From the NCBI GenBank assembly GCA_035714085.1, contig DASTMP010000196.1:1-64000 (forward strand): a DNA stretch of 64,000 nucleotides, written 5' to 3'. This document shows positions 47,870 to 56,859 of the stretch, piece by piece. The notes beneath the pieces were generated by a model. That model searched no databases and had not been told where the DNA came from. It was given only the letters and a program-made list of their open reading frames with translations. Source of the DNA: JAJVID01 sp035714085. GTDB lineage: Bacteria > Acidobacteriota > Blastocatellia > RBC074. Position 1 is the first letter of the stretch. Each line of letters begins with the position of its first letter. Both the position numbers and the translations under genes were made by a program.

Positions 47870-49123
47870 ATGAACGAACAATCCAATACAAATCGGAGTT
47901 GGAAATTGAAACTTGCGGTCGCCGTCGCCTTGACGCTCGCGGCCGCTTTTATCGCCAACAGCTTCCTCGTAACTGACCAAACGTTCGCGCAGGCCGGGCG
48001 CAAATCTTCCGATAAACAGAAGAAAAACCCAAACGCCAGCGGCGACGCCGATGACCCGCAGAAGCAGCAAACCAAGGTTGAAAAATCCCTTCCCCCATCT
48101 TCGATCAACATCAGCACCGACGTGGTCAACGTCGAAGCGGTCGTCTATAACAAAAAGACCGGCGGAGTCATACAGGGGCTGAAGAAAGAACATTTCGAGA
48201 TTTATGAAGACGGCATAAAGCAGGAGGTCGAAAACTTCTCCACGCCCGAAGCCCCGGTGACGATGGTCCTGCTGCTGGAATACAGCAAGTTGATAGATGT
48301 GCTTGGCTCCGGCACGGGCGGAATGTTTGAATATGGCCGCGTTGAAGTCCTCCGCCCGGCTTACGAATTCGTCAACCGCTTCGTCCAGCCGAAAGATTTC
48401 ATATCGATTGTCGCTTACGATATTCGCCCCACTCCGCTGGTCGATTTCACCGACGACAAGATGAAGCTTATGCAGGCGATCAATCTTCTCATCCGCAACA
48501 ATCCGGCGTTCAGTGAAAGCAACATGTTCGACGCCCTGAAATTTGTATTGCGCGGCGGCAAAGGAGACGCGGTGGTTCTGGAGGACGGCAAGGACGCCGA
48601 CAAAAACAACCAGTCGGATTACGCCGGGCTTTACGAAGTCAACTCGCGGACGGCGATCCTCCTCATCGCTTCCGGCCTCGACACGTTCAGCAAGATCAAT
48701 TTCGACGAAGCGCGAAAGATCGTCGAGAATTCCGGCGTGCCGATCTACGTCCTCGGCACGGGCAATCTGTTCATGAAGAAGTACGACCAGTATATGGACC
48801 CGGGGCGCGGGGGCAACATCTACGGCATCCCGTTCGACCGGATGACCATGCTGCAGGCCCAAAACACGCTGAAGACTTTCTGCGACTCGACCGGCGGCAA
48901 ATACATCCCGATCACCTTCCCAGGCGAAATCCCCGCCGCGCTGCAAACGATCCAGGCGCTGGTGCGGAACGAATACAGCCTGGGTTACACGCCGACCAAT
49001 TCCAGGCGGGAAGGCAAACGTCGCAAGATCCAGGTCAAGGTCAACCTGGGCGATCAGATCGATCCGAAGCTGATCGTCATTCAGCATCGTCAGAGCTACG
49101 TCGAACCTAAGGACAAGAAATAA
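47870..49123 (+). CDS. VWFA-related acidobacterial-type protein
   Basis: A 417-residue envelope protein. The start ATG 47870 has GAGG 8 bases upstream. A signal/anchor lies at about 12-35 (LKLAVAVALTLAAAFIANSF), then a charged low-complexity segment, then a von Willebrand A-type domain in the arrangement of TIGR03436: VVNVEAVVYNKKTGGVIQGL, KEHFEIYEDGIKQEV, TAILLIASGLDTFSKI, EYSLGYTPTN. The metal site normally DxSxS reads LLLEYSKL, so ion binding is doubtful. Function of the family is unknown. It starts a cluster with yggS, yggT and a DUF167 gene. Confidence 0.88.
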   Translation: MNEQSNTNRSWKLKLAVAVALTLAAAFIANSFLVTDQTFAQAGRKSSDKQKKNPNASGDADDPQKQQTKVEKSLPPSSINISTDVVNVEAVVYNKKTGGVIQGLKKEHFEIYEDGIKQEVENFSTPEAPVTMVLLLEYSKLIDVLGSGTGGMFEYGRVEVLRPAYEFVNRFVQPKDFISIVAYDIRPTPLVDFTDDKMKLMQAINLLIRNNPAFSESNMFDALKFVLRGGKGDAVVLEDGKDADKNNQSDYAGLYEVNSRTAILLIASGLDTFSKINFDEARKIVENSGVPIYVLGTGNLFMKKYDQYMDPGRGGNIYGIPFDRMTMLQAQNTLKTFCDSTGGKYIPITFPGEIPAALQTIQALVRNEYSLGYTPTNSRREGKRRKIQVKVNLGDQIDPKLIVIQHRQSYVEPKDKK

Positions 49124-49154
49124 TCTCGAGAAGTCGCCAGGAGGGTCGCCAAGA

Positions 49155-49862
49155 GTGTCTGAGGATGTGAGGGCGCGGCTGGAAGCGATCAATGGGCGTA
49201 TAGCGGCGGCGTGCGAGCGCGCCGGCCGCCAGACTTCTGAAATCACGCTCGTCGCCGTCAGCAAGACCGTCACCGTGGCTCGCATCCGCGAGGCTATTGA
49301 AGCGGGCGTTTACACTCTCGGCGAAAGCCGCGTCCAGGAGGCCGCTGTCAAGATTTCCGAACTCAAGCCGCTCAGCGACGAGCGAAATGTTCAGTGGCAT
49401 CTGATCGGACATCTGCAATCGAACAAGGCGCGGCGCGCGGTCGAACTCTTCGACGCCGTGCATTCCGTAGACAATCTCAACCTCGCCGAACGGCTCGACC
49501 GTGTCGCGGGCGAAGCCGGCAAGCGCTTGCCGATCTTCATCGAAGTCAACATCGGCGGCGAGGAATCCAAAACAGGCGCCGCGCCCGGCGCAGTCCTTCC
49601 GCTCTGCGAACAGATCGGCAAACTCCCAAGGCTGGAACTCAAAGGATTGATGGCCGTGCCGCCGTTCTCCGACAACCCGGAAGACGCGCGGCCTTTCTTT
49701 CGACATTTACGCCGCTTGCGCGATGAAGCGCGGCGGGCAGGAACCGGCGGAGCGCGGTTCAACGACCTCTCGATGGGCATGAGCGGCGATTTCGAGATCG
49801 CAATCGAGGAGGGCGCGACCTTCGTTCGCATAGGAGCGGCGATCTTCGGCGAGCGCCAATGA
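49155..49862 (+). CDS. YggS-family PLP-binding homeostasis protein
   Basis: A 235-residue alanine-racemase-fold protein that binds pyridoxal phosphate and helps keep free PLP low. The PLP lysine is Lys37 in LVAVSKTV; other marks are LGESRVQEA, WHLIGHLQSNKAR, LKGLMAVPP and LSMGMSGDFEIAIEEGAT. Start is GTG at 49155 with AGGAGG about 10 bases upstream. It lies 31 bases after the VWA gene and 35 before the YggT gene, matching the widely conserved yggS-yggT order. Confidence 0.95.
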   Translation: MSEDVRARLEAINGRIAAACERAGRQTSEITLVAVSKTVTVARIREAIEAGVYTLGESRVQEAAVKISELKPLSDERNVQWHLIGHLQSNKARRAVELFDAVHSVDNLNLAERLDRVAGEAGKRLPIFIEVNIGGEESKTGAAPGAVLPLCEQIGKLPRLELKGLMAVPPFSDNPEDARPFFRHLRRLRDEARRAGTGGARFNDLSMGMSGDFEIAIEEGATFVRIGAAIFGERQ

Positions 49863-49897
49863 GCGGCCGGGGAAAGATTTTGAAGTAACGGTGATCT

Positions 49898-50533
49898 ATG
49901 GGAATTTCACTCGGCGATATGTTGAAGATTCTGGCGGACTGGATCAGTTGGGTCGCGGGACGCTTAATCAGCATCACGGTCGGAGCGTTGGTGATACTTC
50001 TTCTGCTGCGGTGGGTGTCTGACGCTCTGGGCGCCAACCCTTTCGGCCGCCTCTCTTATTACTTGAGAAAACCGACCAACGACCTGGTCTATTACGTCCG
50101 CAGCTCTCAATTCTACTTCCCGCTCAAACAGGCGTTGAGATTCGATCCGACGTACCTGATGGTATTGATCGCCGTTGCGATCGTCTGGTATGTCGCTTTG
50201 AGCATACTCGGGTACCTCAACACCGTGCTCAGGGGACTGGGCGGGAGCTTGAATTTGCTTGCCGCCGGTAACGTAACCCGCGGCGTTTATTATTTGATCG
50301 GCACGTCGCTGCTCACGGTGATCTTCTTCCTGATGACATTGATGACCATCGTCTTCATCAACTGGATTTCGGGCAGGCTCAACCGCGCGGCCTACTGGTC
50401 AATGCATCGCATCAGCCCGCTGCTGAAGATCTTCGAATTCGGCGGCGCGCTCGCCGGATTCTCGTTTCTGATTCTCTGGATCGTGCTCTCACTCGCGGCG
50501 AGCGCCGTGACTGCGGTCTTTTTCGGGGTTTGA
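49898..50533 (+). CDS. YggT-family membrane protein
   Basis: A 211-residue integral membrane protein with two YggT repeats, each with two hydrophobic helices around a RxxxPxxxxLR-like segment (RLSYYLRKPTNDLVYYVRS; RAAYWSMHRISPLLKIF). YggT proteins have been linked to osmotic or division functions; the exact role is unsettled. It overlaps the next gene by 4 bases (TTGA), so translation is coupled, and belongs to the yggS-yggT-yggU cluster. Confidence 0.88.
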   Translation: MGISLGDMLKILADWISWVAGRLISITVGALVILLLLRWVSDALGANPFGRLSYYLRKPTNDLVYYVRSSQFYFPLKQALRFDPTYLMVLIAVAIVWYVALSILGYLNTVLRGLGGSLNLLAAGNVTRGVYYLIGTSLLTVIFFLMTLMTIVFINWISGRLNRAAYWSMHRISPLLKIFEFGGALAGFSFLILWIVLSLAASAVTAVFFGV

Positions 50534-50841
50534 TCAAACTGGCGTCAAAAGATGGCGGAGTGACTTTCGCCGTGCGCGTTCAGCCGCGCGCGTCGAAAAG
50601 CGGCGTCGCGGGCGAACTCAACGGCGTTTTGAAGATCCGACTCGCCGCGCCTCCGGTCGAGGGCCAGGCCAACGAAGAATTGACCCGGCTGCTAGCCAAA
50701 CTCTTCGACGCGCCGCGGCGCCGGATTGCGATTCTCTCAGGCCAGACCTCAAAGAATAAGGTCGTCAGCATAAGCGGGATTTCGATCGATGAGGCCTCGA
50801 GAGTTTTGGCGGTAGCATTGAATCAGTACCGCGAGCGGTAG
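50530..50841 (+). CDS. DUF167 (YggU-type) protein
   Basis: A 103-residue protein of the DUF167 family: FAVRVQPRASKSGVAGE, LKIRLAAPPVEGQANEEL, and GQTSKNKVVSISG. Function unknown, but the gene is conserved next to yggS/yggT. Start is a TTG at 50530 overlapping the yggT stop. The last four codons (YRER) lie at the border of a palindromic repeat (50831-50884), so the C-terminus has probably been altered by the repeat. Confidence 0.9.
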   Translation: MIKLASKDGGVTFAVRVQPRASKSGVAGELNGVLKIRLAAPPVEGQANEELTRLLAKLFDAPRRRIAILSGQTSKNKVVSISGISIDEASRVLAVALNQYRER

Positions 50842-50884
50842 CGAGCGTTGCTATAATGATGAAACCACGCTCGCTACCGCTCGC
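50831..50884. repeat. GCGAGCGGTAGCGAGCGT palindrome
   Basis: Perfect 18-bp arms (50831-50848 and 50867-50884), with further matching AATCAG/CTGATT outside. It lies between convergent DUF167 and LON-domain genes and supplies the end of the DUF167 reading frame. Confidence 0.75.
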
Positions 50885-50893
50885 TGCGCTGAT

Positions 50894-51589
50894 TTAGAGT
50901 TCCCGCAGTTTCCCGCCGTGTCCATTCTTTTTAGCGATGTGGTGAATGATGGCGCGCTTCTCGTATTCGCTGGCAAGATTTTCGATCACCCTGGCCACCT
51001 CCCGCAGCCGCTCGCCTGTATCGATCATCTCCAACAACTCCTGTTTCTCAGAAAGCTCGATGTCAAGATAGGCCGTCACGATGAACGAAAGCGCTTGAGG
51101 GTCGTTCGGCAGGTCCGGGACTTCATCCTCTTCGGACTCGCGGTCTTCCTTGATCTTGCGGTTCGCGGCGAGCAGCCGGTTGAAAGCAGACTTCGCCCGC
51201 TCCGCCTCGACCGAAAGATCCTCGAACGTAGGTTCGTCCTCGAAAAAATCTACCTCGGCTTGCAGGTACTGTTCACCCTCGATGTATTGCATCAAGCGAA
51301 AACGCGCGCCGCCCACGCAGAGAATGTTCGATCTGCCGTCAGGCAACTCTTGAACCACCGCCACCTCGACCGCGCAACCGACGCTGCCCAGCGGAACCCT
51401 GTCTGATGCGGTCGTCAGGTCGCCTTCCTCGGTGGACGGGCGGTAGATGACGCCGAACGTCTTGTCCTTCTCCATCACATCCTTGAGCATCTTGCGATAG
51501 CGCGGCTCGAAGATGTGCAGCGGCGTGATCGCGTTCGGGAACTGCACGACCGGCAAAGGGAAGATTGGAATGACGTGATGAGAAGTCAT
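50894..51589 (-). CDS. LON substrate-binding-domain protein
   Basis: A 231-residue protein equal to the N-terminal domain of Lon protease without ATPase or protease: IPIFPLPVVQFPNAITPLHI, FEPRYRKMLKDVM, GSVGCAVEVAVVQELPDGR, and a helical second half ending EYEKRAIIHHIAKKNG. Stand-alone members may bind misfolded protein or act in cofactor pathways; role unproven. No ribosome site is evident before the ATG. It is divergent from psd. Confidence 0.88.
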   Translation of the reverse strand: MTSHHVIPIFPLPVVQFPNAITPLHIFEPRYRKMLKDVMEKDKTFGVIYRPSTEEGDLTTASDRVPLGSVGCAVEVAVVQELPDGRSNILCVGGARFRLMQYIEGEQYLQAEVDFFEDEPTFEDLSVEAERAKSAFNRLLAANRKIKEDRESEEDEVPDLPNDPQALSFIVTAYLDIELSEKQELLEMIDTGERLREVARVIENLASEYEKRAIIHHIAKKNGHGGKLREL

Positions 51590-51704
51590 ATTGGCGGCAT
51601 TCTACGCTGATTCCGTCCCGCTGGCCAACGCAACTCCCCTCCTCGCGCCGCCCCGATGGGACCGCCATTCGTGTTCATTGGCGCCTGAAACTCTTTTTCT
51701 TAAA

Positions 51705-51713
51705 TGCTATAGA
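51705..51713 (+). promoter_or_regulatory. Possible extended -10 promoter of psd
   Basis: TGCTATAGA resembles an extended -10 (TGnTATAAT) and lies 10 bases before the ATG at 51724. No Shine-Dalgarno is present, so a leaderless or near-leaderless mRNA is possible, as suggested for the gene at 26107. Confidence 0.3.
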
Positions 51714-51723
51714 ATTGCTCCTG

Positions 51724-52644
51724 ATGGAACCAATCATGCTCTACAACCGCAAAACCGGATCGCTGCAAGAAGAGGCGGTATTTGAAAAAGACGTAATGGA
51801 ATTTCTCTACGGGTCGCGGCTCGGCTTTTTCATCACCGAGCTCTTGTTCAAACACAGATGGGCCACCGAACTCTACGCCCGGCTGCAACACGGCCCCGGA
51901 TCGAAATCGAAGATCAGGAAGTTCGTTGATAGTCACGGCGTCAACCTCGACGAACTCGATCGTCCTATTGGATCGTTCAATACATTCAACGAATTCTTCA
52001 TCAGAAGATTAAAACCTTCGGCGAGGCCGATTGACCGTGCCCCCGCCAGTCTGATCTCGATCGCCGATTGCCGCCTGTCCGTTTATCCGATTCGCGAAGA
52101 CGCTGTCTACCCCGTGAAAGCCGGATCGTTCACTATCGCGCGACTCCTCGGCGATGAACAGACCGCCGTAGGTTACGCCGCCAATTACGCCGCCAATTAC
52201 GCTGGAGGACTGTGTCTGATCTTCCGCCTGGCGCCGGTCGATTACCATCGCTTCGGTTATGTTGATGATTGCGATCAATCGCCGGTTGAGTCGATCAACG
52301 GCTTCTACCGCAGCGTGCATCCGCTCTCGCTTAGAAGGATGAAAGCCGTCTTCACCGAGAACCGCCGCGAATTTTGCATCCTTAAGACCATGAACTTCGG
52401 CGAGGTCCTTCACATCGACGTCGGCGCAACGGGCGTCGGACGTATCGTTCAAAACCACCCCGGCGGAGGGCGCTTCACAAGGGGCGAAGAGAAGGGATAT
52501 TTCGAATTCGGCGGCTCGACCGTGATTCTGTTGTTGAAGCCCGGCGCAGCGAAGATCGATGATGACATTGCGTCATTCTCTGGCAGAGGGATCGAGACGA
52601 TCGTAAGGTACGGTGAGAAGATCGGCTGTAGGCCGTTGAAGTAG
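51724..52644 (+). CDS. psd: Phosphatidylserine decarboxylase
   Basis: A 306-residue pyruvoyl-dependent enzyme converting phosphatidylserine to phosphatidylethanolamine at the membrane. The self-cleavage site is GGST (Ser265 becomes the pyruvoyl group) in FEFGGSTVILLL. Upstream marks are FNEFFIRRLKP, RLAPVDYHRFGYVD and GSINGFYRSVHP-like sequence. A 12-bp tandem duplication gives YAANYAANYAGG. ATG 51724 is chosen; an in-frame ATG at 51736 is an alternative. No ribosome site; a promoter-like extended -10 lies just upstream. No pssA is near. Confidence 0.92.
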   Translation: MEPIMLYNRKTGSLQEEAVFEKDVMEFLYGSRLGFFITELLFKHRWATELYARLQHGPGSKSKIRKFVDSHGVNLDELDRPIGSFNTFNEFFIRRLKPSARPIDRAPASLISIADCRLSVYPIREDAVYPVKAGSFTIARLLGDEQTAVGYAANYAANYAGGLCLIFRLAPVDYHRFGYVDDCDQSPVESINGFYRSVHPLSLRRMKAVFTENRREFCILKTMNFGEVLHIDVGATGVGRIVQNHPGGGRFTRGEEKGYFEFGGSTVILLLKPGAAKIDDDIASFSGRGIETIVRYGEKIGCRPLK

Positions 52645-52742
52645 CCACAGAGCCACAGAGCCACAGAGTGTAAAAAGGAGAAAAACACCTCTCTTCTTAT
52701 CTTTCTATCTCCACCTCTGTGGCTCTCTGGCTCCGTGGCAAA
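52643..52742. repeat. CCACAGAG-type palindromic repeat, copy C
   Basis: GCCACAGAGCCACAGAGCCA on the left and CTCTGTGGCTCTCTGGCTCC on the right. It starts at the psd stop codon and ends 50 bases before the histidine kinase gene. Confidence 0.75.
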
Positions 52743-52794
52743 CTTGGCATTCTTCTTGCAGTACAATCACAAGGCGACGAATAATCGGAAAGGG

Positions 52795-55326
52795 ATGCCT
52801 ACTATTTTGTCGAGACTTAAGGGAGCAATATGGGCGATCGCGATAGTCTTGGTGTCGGCGACTCTCGCCTTGTGGATCGACTGGCGCGTCCTGGGCTTGG
52901 AGACAAGCGCGGGGGACTGGTTGATGCGGCAGCGCGGCTTGTTGCGCCCCCCAGACGACATCGTGATCATCGCCATAGACGAGCCAAGTCTCAAACGCTT
53001 CGGAGGCTTCCCATGGCCGCGGTCGTTGATGGCGCGAGCTCTCGACTCTTTGAAAAACGCCCAGCCAAAGGCGATCGCGCTCGACGTGCTTTACGTCGAC
53101 CCGACGACCAAAGCCGATGACGCCGCTTTAGCCTCGGCCATCAAGCGCGCTGGCAACATCGTCGTCGCGGCCCGGTTGACAGCAGGGACGACTAGCGAAG
53201 ACGCGGTCGAGTGGCTGCGGCCGCTGAAAGACATAGAGTCGAACGCCGCCGGCGTCGGTCACGACGACGTCCATACCGGGTTCGACGGCGTCGCCCGAAC
53301 GCTGCTGCTGCGCAAAGCCGATGATCAGGGCGTAGCTTTATGGGCGATGGCGGTCGAATTGATTCGGGTCGGCGACGGACTCGCCGCCGACGCCCTTCAC
53401 GCATTGCCTCAGGCGGTCGCCATCGGTAATCGTATCCTCCCTGTCACTACCGATCTGGACTCAGACCTCATCGAATCGACTGGCGCCGGGTCAGAGCGAC
53501 TGCGCGTGGAGCGATTGCCGTTCGATTACATCGGACCGTCTGGTTCCTTCGCGCCACAGACGATCAGTTTCAGCGAAGTCATAGACGGGAACGTTGATCC
53601 GCAGAGGCTGCGTAACAAATATCTGCTGATCGGCGCGACTGCCGCCACGCTCGGTGAAAAAGTGGCGTCTCCGTTCATTCATAGCATGAGCGGCGGACGG
53701 TTGCGCAGCGATTTAATGCCCGGGGTCGAAGTGCTGGCGAACGAAGTCAACACTATCCTGCGCGGTAGATTTTATCGCGAGGTTCCTGATTGGCTCACCT
53801 TCTTTTATTCTCTATTGGCCGGCGCGGGAGTAATCATTTTTGCCGCGCTTGCGCAGGGAAGTTATGAAATAGCGCGGCAAATTGCCGCGCTTGGGGCTTT
53901 GCTGACCTTGATTTTACTGACTTCCTATCTGGCGTTTTCACGATGGCTGATTTTACCGCCGGTCGCGCCTATGATCCTCGCCTTCATGATTGCGACGCCG
54001 CTAACCTTATTATGGCGGTCGTTGGTGCTGAGCCGCGAGATTGATTCGAGAATATCGGAGTTGTCAAAGGCCGAACAATCTTTATTGCCGGCTGCGCCTG
54101 GTCAGGCTGTTGCGGAGCGATCCGGGGCGCCGGAGTCTGGAGGCAAAGCGGCGACGGGCGAGAGGCGCGTCTTTCCGCGGGGAGCCGAATGGAAGGCTCG
54201 CGAGTTGAAGGCCCTCAACCAGCAGTTGTTACAACGCGCCCTGTTCATCGGGCGCGCCCTGTGGTCAATTGAAGACGGCCTGATCGTCGCGGCGACCGAC
54301 GCCAGAATCATCTTCGCCAATCCTCGCGCGGCGCAAATCCTCGGCGTCCCTGAACGGGCTCTCGCCGGCAGCGATCTCTTCGAGCGTATCAGCGAGGCTG
54401 AATTCCTGCGCGCTCAGCAATCTCCGACTATCGTCTCGCGTCTGCAATCGGCGGGGGCGGCGCGCGAGGCGCTGCGGCGACTCCTGGAAGAGCGCGAATC
54501 CATAGAGCGCGAAATCACTCTCGGCTCTAACAACGCGCAACACTATTCCCTGCGCGTTTCATCGGTCGCTGACTCGGCCCACGGCGAGGTTTATGGGATT
54601 GTCGCGGTCTTTACCGACATTACGAGACATCGTGAATTGCAGCGCACGCAGCGCGACGTCATGGCGCTGGTGACGCACGAATTGAAGACCCCACTCACCG
54701 CGATTCAGGGGATGAGTGAGTTGCTATCACAGTTCGAGATGGACGCGGCGCGGCGTCGCGAGATGCATTTGATAATCAACGACGAGGCGAAACGGCTGGC
54801 GCGCATGATCGATGAATACCTGGACCTCACGCGTTTGGAATCCGGGGCGCGCCAATTAAGGCTCGCGCCTTTGCGGATCGAACAACTTATGGAAAGGGCG
54901 TTGTTGTTGCTCGATCCCGTGGCCGAACGCGCTGGAGTGAAATTAGTTCGCAAACTTTCTCCGGACTTGCCGCCGATCCTGGGCGACGCGGACCTGATCG
55001 CCCGCGCCGTGACCAACCTCGTCGACAACGCCATCAAATTCAGCCCCGCCAATTCCATTGTCACGGTCAACGCCCGCGCCGAGGGTTCGGCAGTGTTAAT
55101 CGAAGTCATTGATCAAGGGTGCGGGGTCGCCCCTGAATTCCTGCCCCATATCTTCGAGAAATTCTACCGCGTGCCTCGCGCCGCGAACGCCGATGTTCCG
55201 GGCGCCGGACTGGGATTGGCGCTGGTGCGGGAGGTCGCCGAGCTGCACAACGGGACGGCGACGGTCGAGAGTCAGCCGGGCAAGGGTTCGATATTTTCAC
55301 TTTATTTGTTGGAGAAAAAGCTCTGA
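52795..55326 (+). CDS. CHASE2-domain sensor histidine kinase with PAS domain
   Basis: An 843-residue membrane sensor. An N-terminal membrane helix is followed by an extracytoplasmic CHASE2 domain at about 35-310 (DDIVIIAIDEPSLKRFGGFP, AIALDVLYVDP, QRLRNKYLLIGATAATLGEK), then three membrane helices (about 325-400), a PAS-like domain (about 480-600), HisKA with His628 in VTHELKTPLTAIQG and an HATPase domain (NLVDNAIKFSPAN, GAGLGLALVREV). It should phosphorylate the response regulator encoded next. The ATG at 52795 is chosen; the frame opens 20 codons earlier inside a repeat. Confidence 0.92.
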   Translation: MPTILSRLKGAIWAIAIVLVSATLALWIDWRVLGLETSAGDWLMRQRGLLRPPDDIVIIAIDEPSLKRFGGFPWPRSLMARALDSLKNAQPKAIALDVLYVDPTTKADDAALASAIKRAGNIVVAARLTAGTTSEDAVEWLRPLKDIESNAAGVGHDDVHTGFDGVARTLLLRKADDQGVALWAMAVELIRVGDGLAADALHALPQAVAIGNRILPVTTDLDSDLIESTGAGSERLRVERLPFDYIGPSGSFAPQTISFSEVIDGNVDPQRLRNKYLLIGATAATLGEKVASPFIHSMSGGRLRSDLMPGVEVLANEVNTILRGRFYREVPDWLTFFYSLLAGAGVIIFAALAQGSYEIARQIAALGALLTLILLTSYLAFSRWLILPPVAPMILAFMIATPLTLLWRSLVLSREIDSRISELSKAEQSLLPAAPGQAVAERSGAPESGGKAATGERRVFPRGAEWKARELKALNQQLLQRALFIGRALWSIEDGLIVAATDARIIFANPRAAQILGVPERALAGSDLFERISEAEFLRAQQSPTIVSRLQSAGAAREALRRLLEERESIEREITLGSNNAQHYSLRVSSVADSAHGEVYGIVAVFTDITRHRELQRTQRDVMALVTHELKTPLTAIQGMSELLSQFEMDAARRREMHLIINDEAKRLARMIDEYLDLTRLESGARQLRLAPLRIEQLMERALLLLDPVAERAGVKLVRKLSPDLPPILGDADLIARAVTNLVDNAIKFSPANSIVTVNARAEGSAVLIEVIDQGCGVAPEFLPHIFEKFYRVPRAANADVPGAGLGLALVREVAELHNGTATVESQPGKGSIFSLYLLEKKL

Positions 55327-55400
55327 CGTAAAAATTCTGATACGTAACCAGAATATGGATATTGCCGCGAAAATTTTTCCCCTTACTATCACTATAAGTA

Positions 55401-56831
55401 ATGAACCGCGATACTCCCCACATATTAATCGCTGATGACGACCGCGCGATCCGGATGACCTTGGAGGCCGGGCTAGCGCTCAACGGCTTTCTTGCGACCG
55501 CTGTTGGCTCGGGTCGCGAGGCGATCGAGGCCGCGCGTAAGAAGAATTTCGCGGCGATCGTTTGCGACATCTATATGCCGGACGGCGACGGAATGGAGGT
55601 CGTCCGTGAATTGGGCGTTATCCGCCCGCAGACGCCGATCATATTAATTACGGCGCAAGGTTCGATAGACCTGACCGTTCAAGCCCTGTCCGAGGGCGCC
55701 AGCGATTTCATCGCCAAGCCGTTCGAGATCGGCGTTCTCGCCGATCTCCTTCGCCGCTATATCGCCGCCCGAACCGAAATCGCCGAGACCGATGAGCATG
55801 AGACCGCAGGCTCTCTGCTCTTCAACGACATTTCGCGCACGGGGCTGGTCGGACACAGCCCGGCGATGGTGGCGGTTTACAAACTGATCGCGCAGGCCGC
55901 CCGCACGGACGCGACGGCGCTTATAACGGGCGAATCGGGCACGGGAAAAGAGTTGGTGGCGCGGGCGATCCATCAATTCAGCGCCAGGTCGAACAAGCCG
56001 TTCATCGCCGTCAATTGTTCGGGCTTGACCGACACGCTCCTGGAATCGGAGCTATTCGGTTACATGAAAGGCGCGTTCACAGGGGCGACCAGTGACCGGC
56101 CCGGATTGTTCGAGGCGGCTGACGGGGGCTCGTTGTTTTTGGATGAGCTTGGATCTACCAGTCCGGCGTTTCAAGCCAGTTTGCTGCGCGTCCTGCAATC
56201 GGGCGAAGCGCGCAGGGTGGGATCGCCGACTCCGCGCATCGTCAATGTGCGGGTTATAGGCGCGAGCAATGTGTCGTTGCGCGTCATGGCGGGCAACGGA
56301 AGTTTCCGTCCTGATCTTTTCTACCGCCTCAGCGTCTTGAGTCTCAACCTCCCGCCGCTGCGGGAGCGCGGCGATGACATCGACCTGCTGGCGTTACATG
56401 TCGTTCGCCGGCTTGGCGGCGACGGCCGCCCCACCCTGCGGCTGACGCGCGAGGTCACAGACGCGCTTCGCTCTTATCCGTTCCCGGGCAACGTCCGCGA
56501 GTTGGAGAACGCGTTGACGCATGCGGCGGCTCTGGCGTCGAAGGGGCAGATAACGCTTGACTGTTTGCCGGAACACATCGCCGAAGCGGCAAGGGCGATG
56601 AAAGAAGAGGCCACGACTGCTCCCCCTAATGACATCATCGCCGATTGGCCGACGATGGAGGAGTTACAGCGACGCTACTTGCAGCTGATGCTCGCGCGCA
56701 GCGGCGGCAATCGCAGCCGCGCGGCGTCCTCGCTCGGATTGGACCGCCGGACCGTCCAGCGAATGCTCGCGAAATATCAAATTCCCTCGTCCGATGACGA
56801 TAACGGCGACACTCACGACGACACACTATGA
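55401..56831 (+). CDS. NtrC-type sigma-54-dependent response regulator
   Basis: A 476-residue regulator. The receiver domain (residues 3-120) carries the phospho-acceptor Asp56 in VCDIYMPDGDG. The AAA+ sigma-54 activator domain has Walker A GESGTGKE (177-184), the GAFTGA loop (224-229) and Walker B GGSLFLDE. A Fis-type HTH closes the protein (ARSGGNRSRAASSLGLDRRT). It activates sigma-54 promoters; the likely signal comes from the CHASE2 kinase 74 bases upstream, and the FecR-barrel gene 28 bases downstream is a plausible target or co-operon member. No sigma-54 promoter was found with confidence. Confidence 0.95.
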   Translation: MNRDTPHILIADDDRAIRMTLEAGLALNGFLATAVGSGREAIEAARKKNFAAIVCDIYMPDGDGMEVVRELGVIRPQTPIILITAQGSIDLTVQALSEGASDFIAKPFEIGVLADLLRRYIAARTEIAETDEHETAGSLLFNDISRTGLVGHSPAMVAVYKLIAQAARTDATALITGESGTGKELVARAIHQFSARSNKPFIAVNCSGLTDTLLESELFGYMKGAFTGATSDRPGLFEAADGGSLFLDELGSTSPAFQASLLRVLQSGEARRVGSPTPRIVNVRVIGASNVSLRVMAGNGSFRPDLFYRLSVLSLNLPPLRERGDDIDLLALHVVRRLGGDGRPTLRLTREVTDALRSYPFPGNVRELENALTHAAALASKGQITLDCLPEHIAEAARAMKEEATTAPPNDIIADWPTMEELQRRYLQLMLARSGGNRSRAASSLGLDRRTVQRMLAKYQIPSSDDDNGDTHDDTL

Positions 56832-56859
56832 GGCGTGGGAATATAACAGGAGAAGAAGC

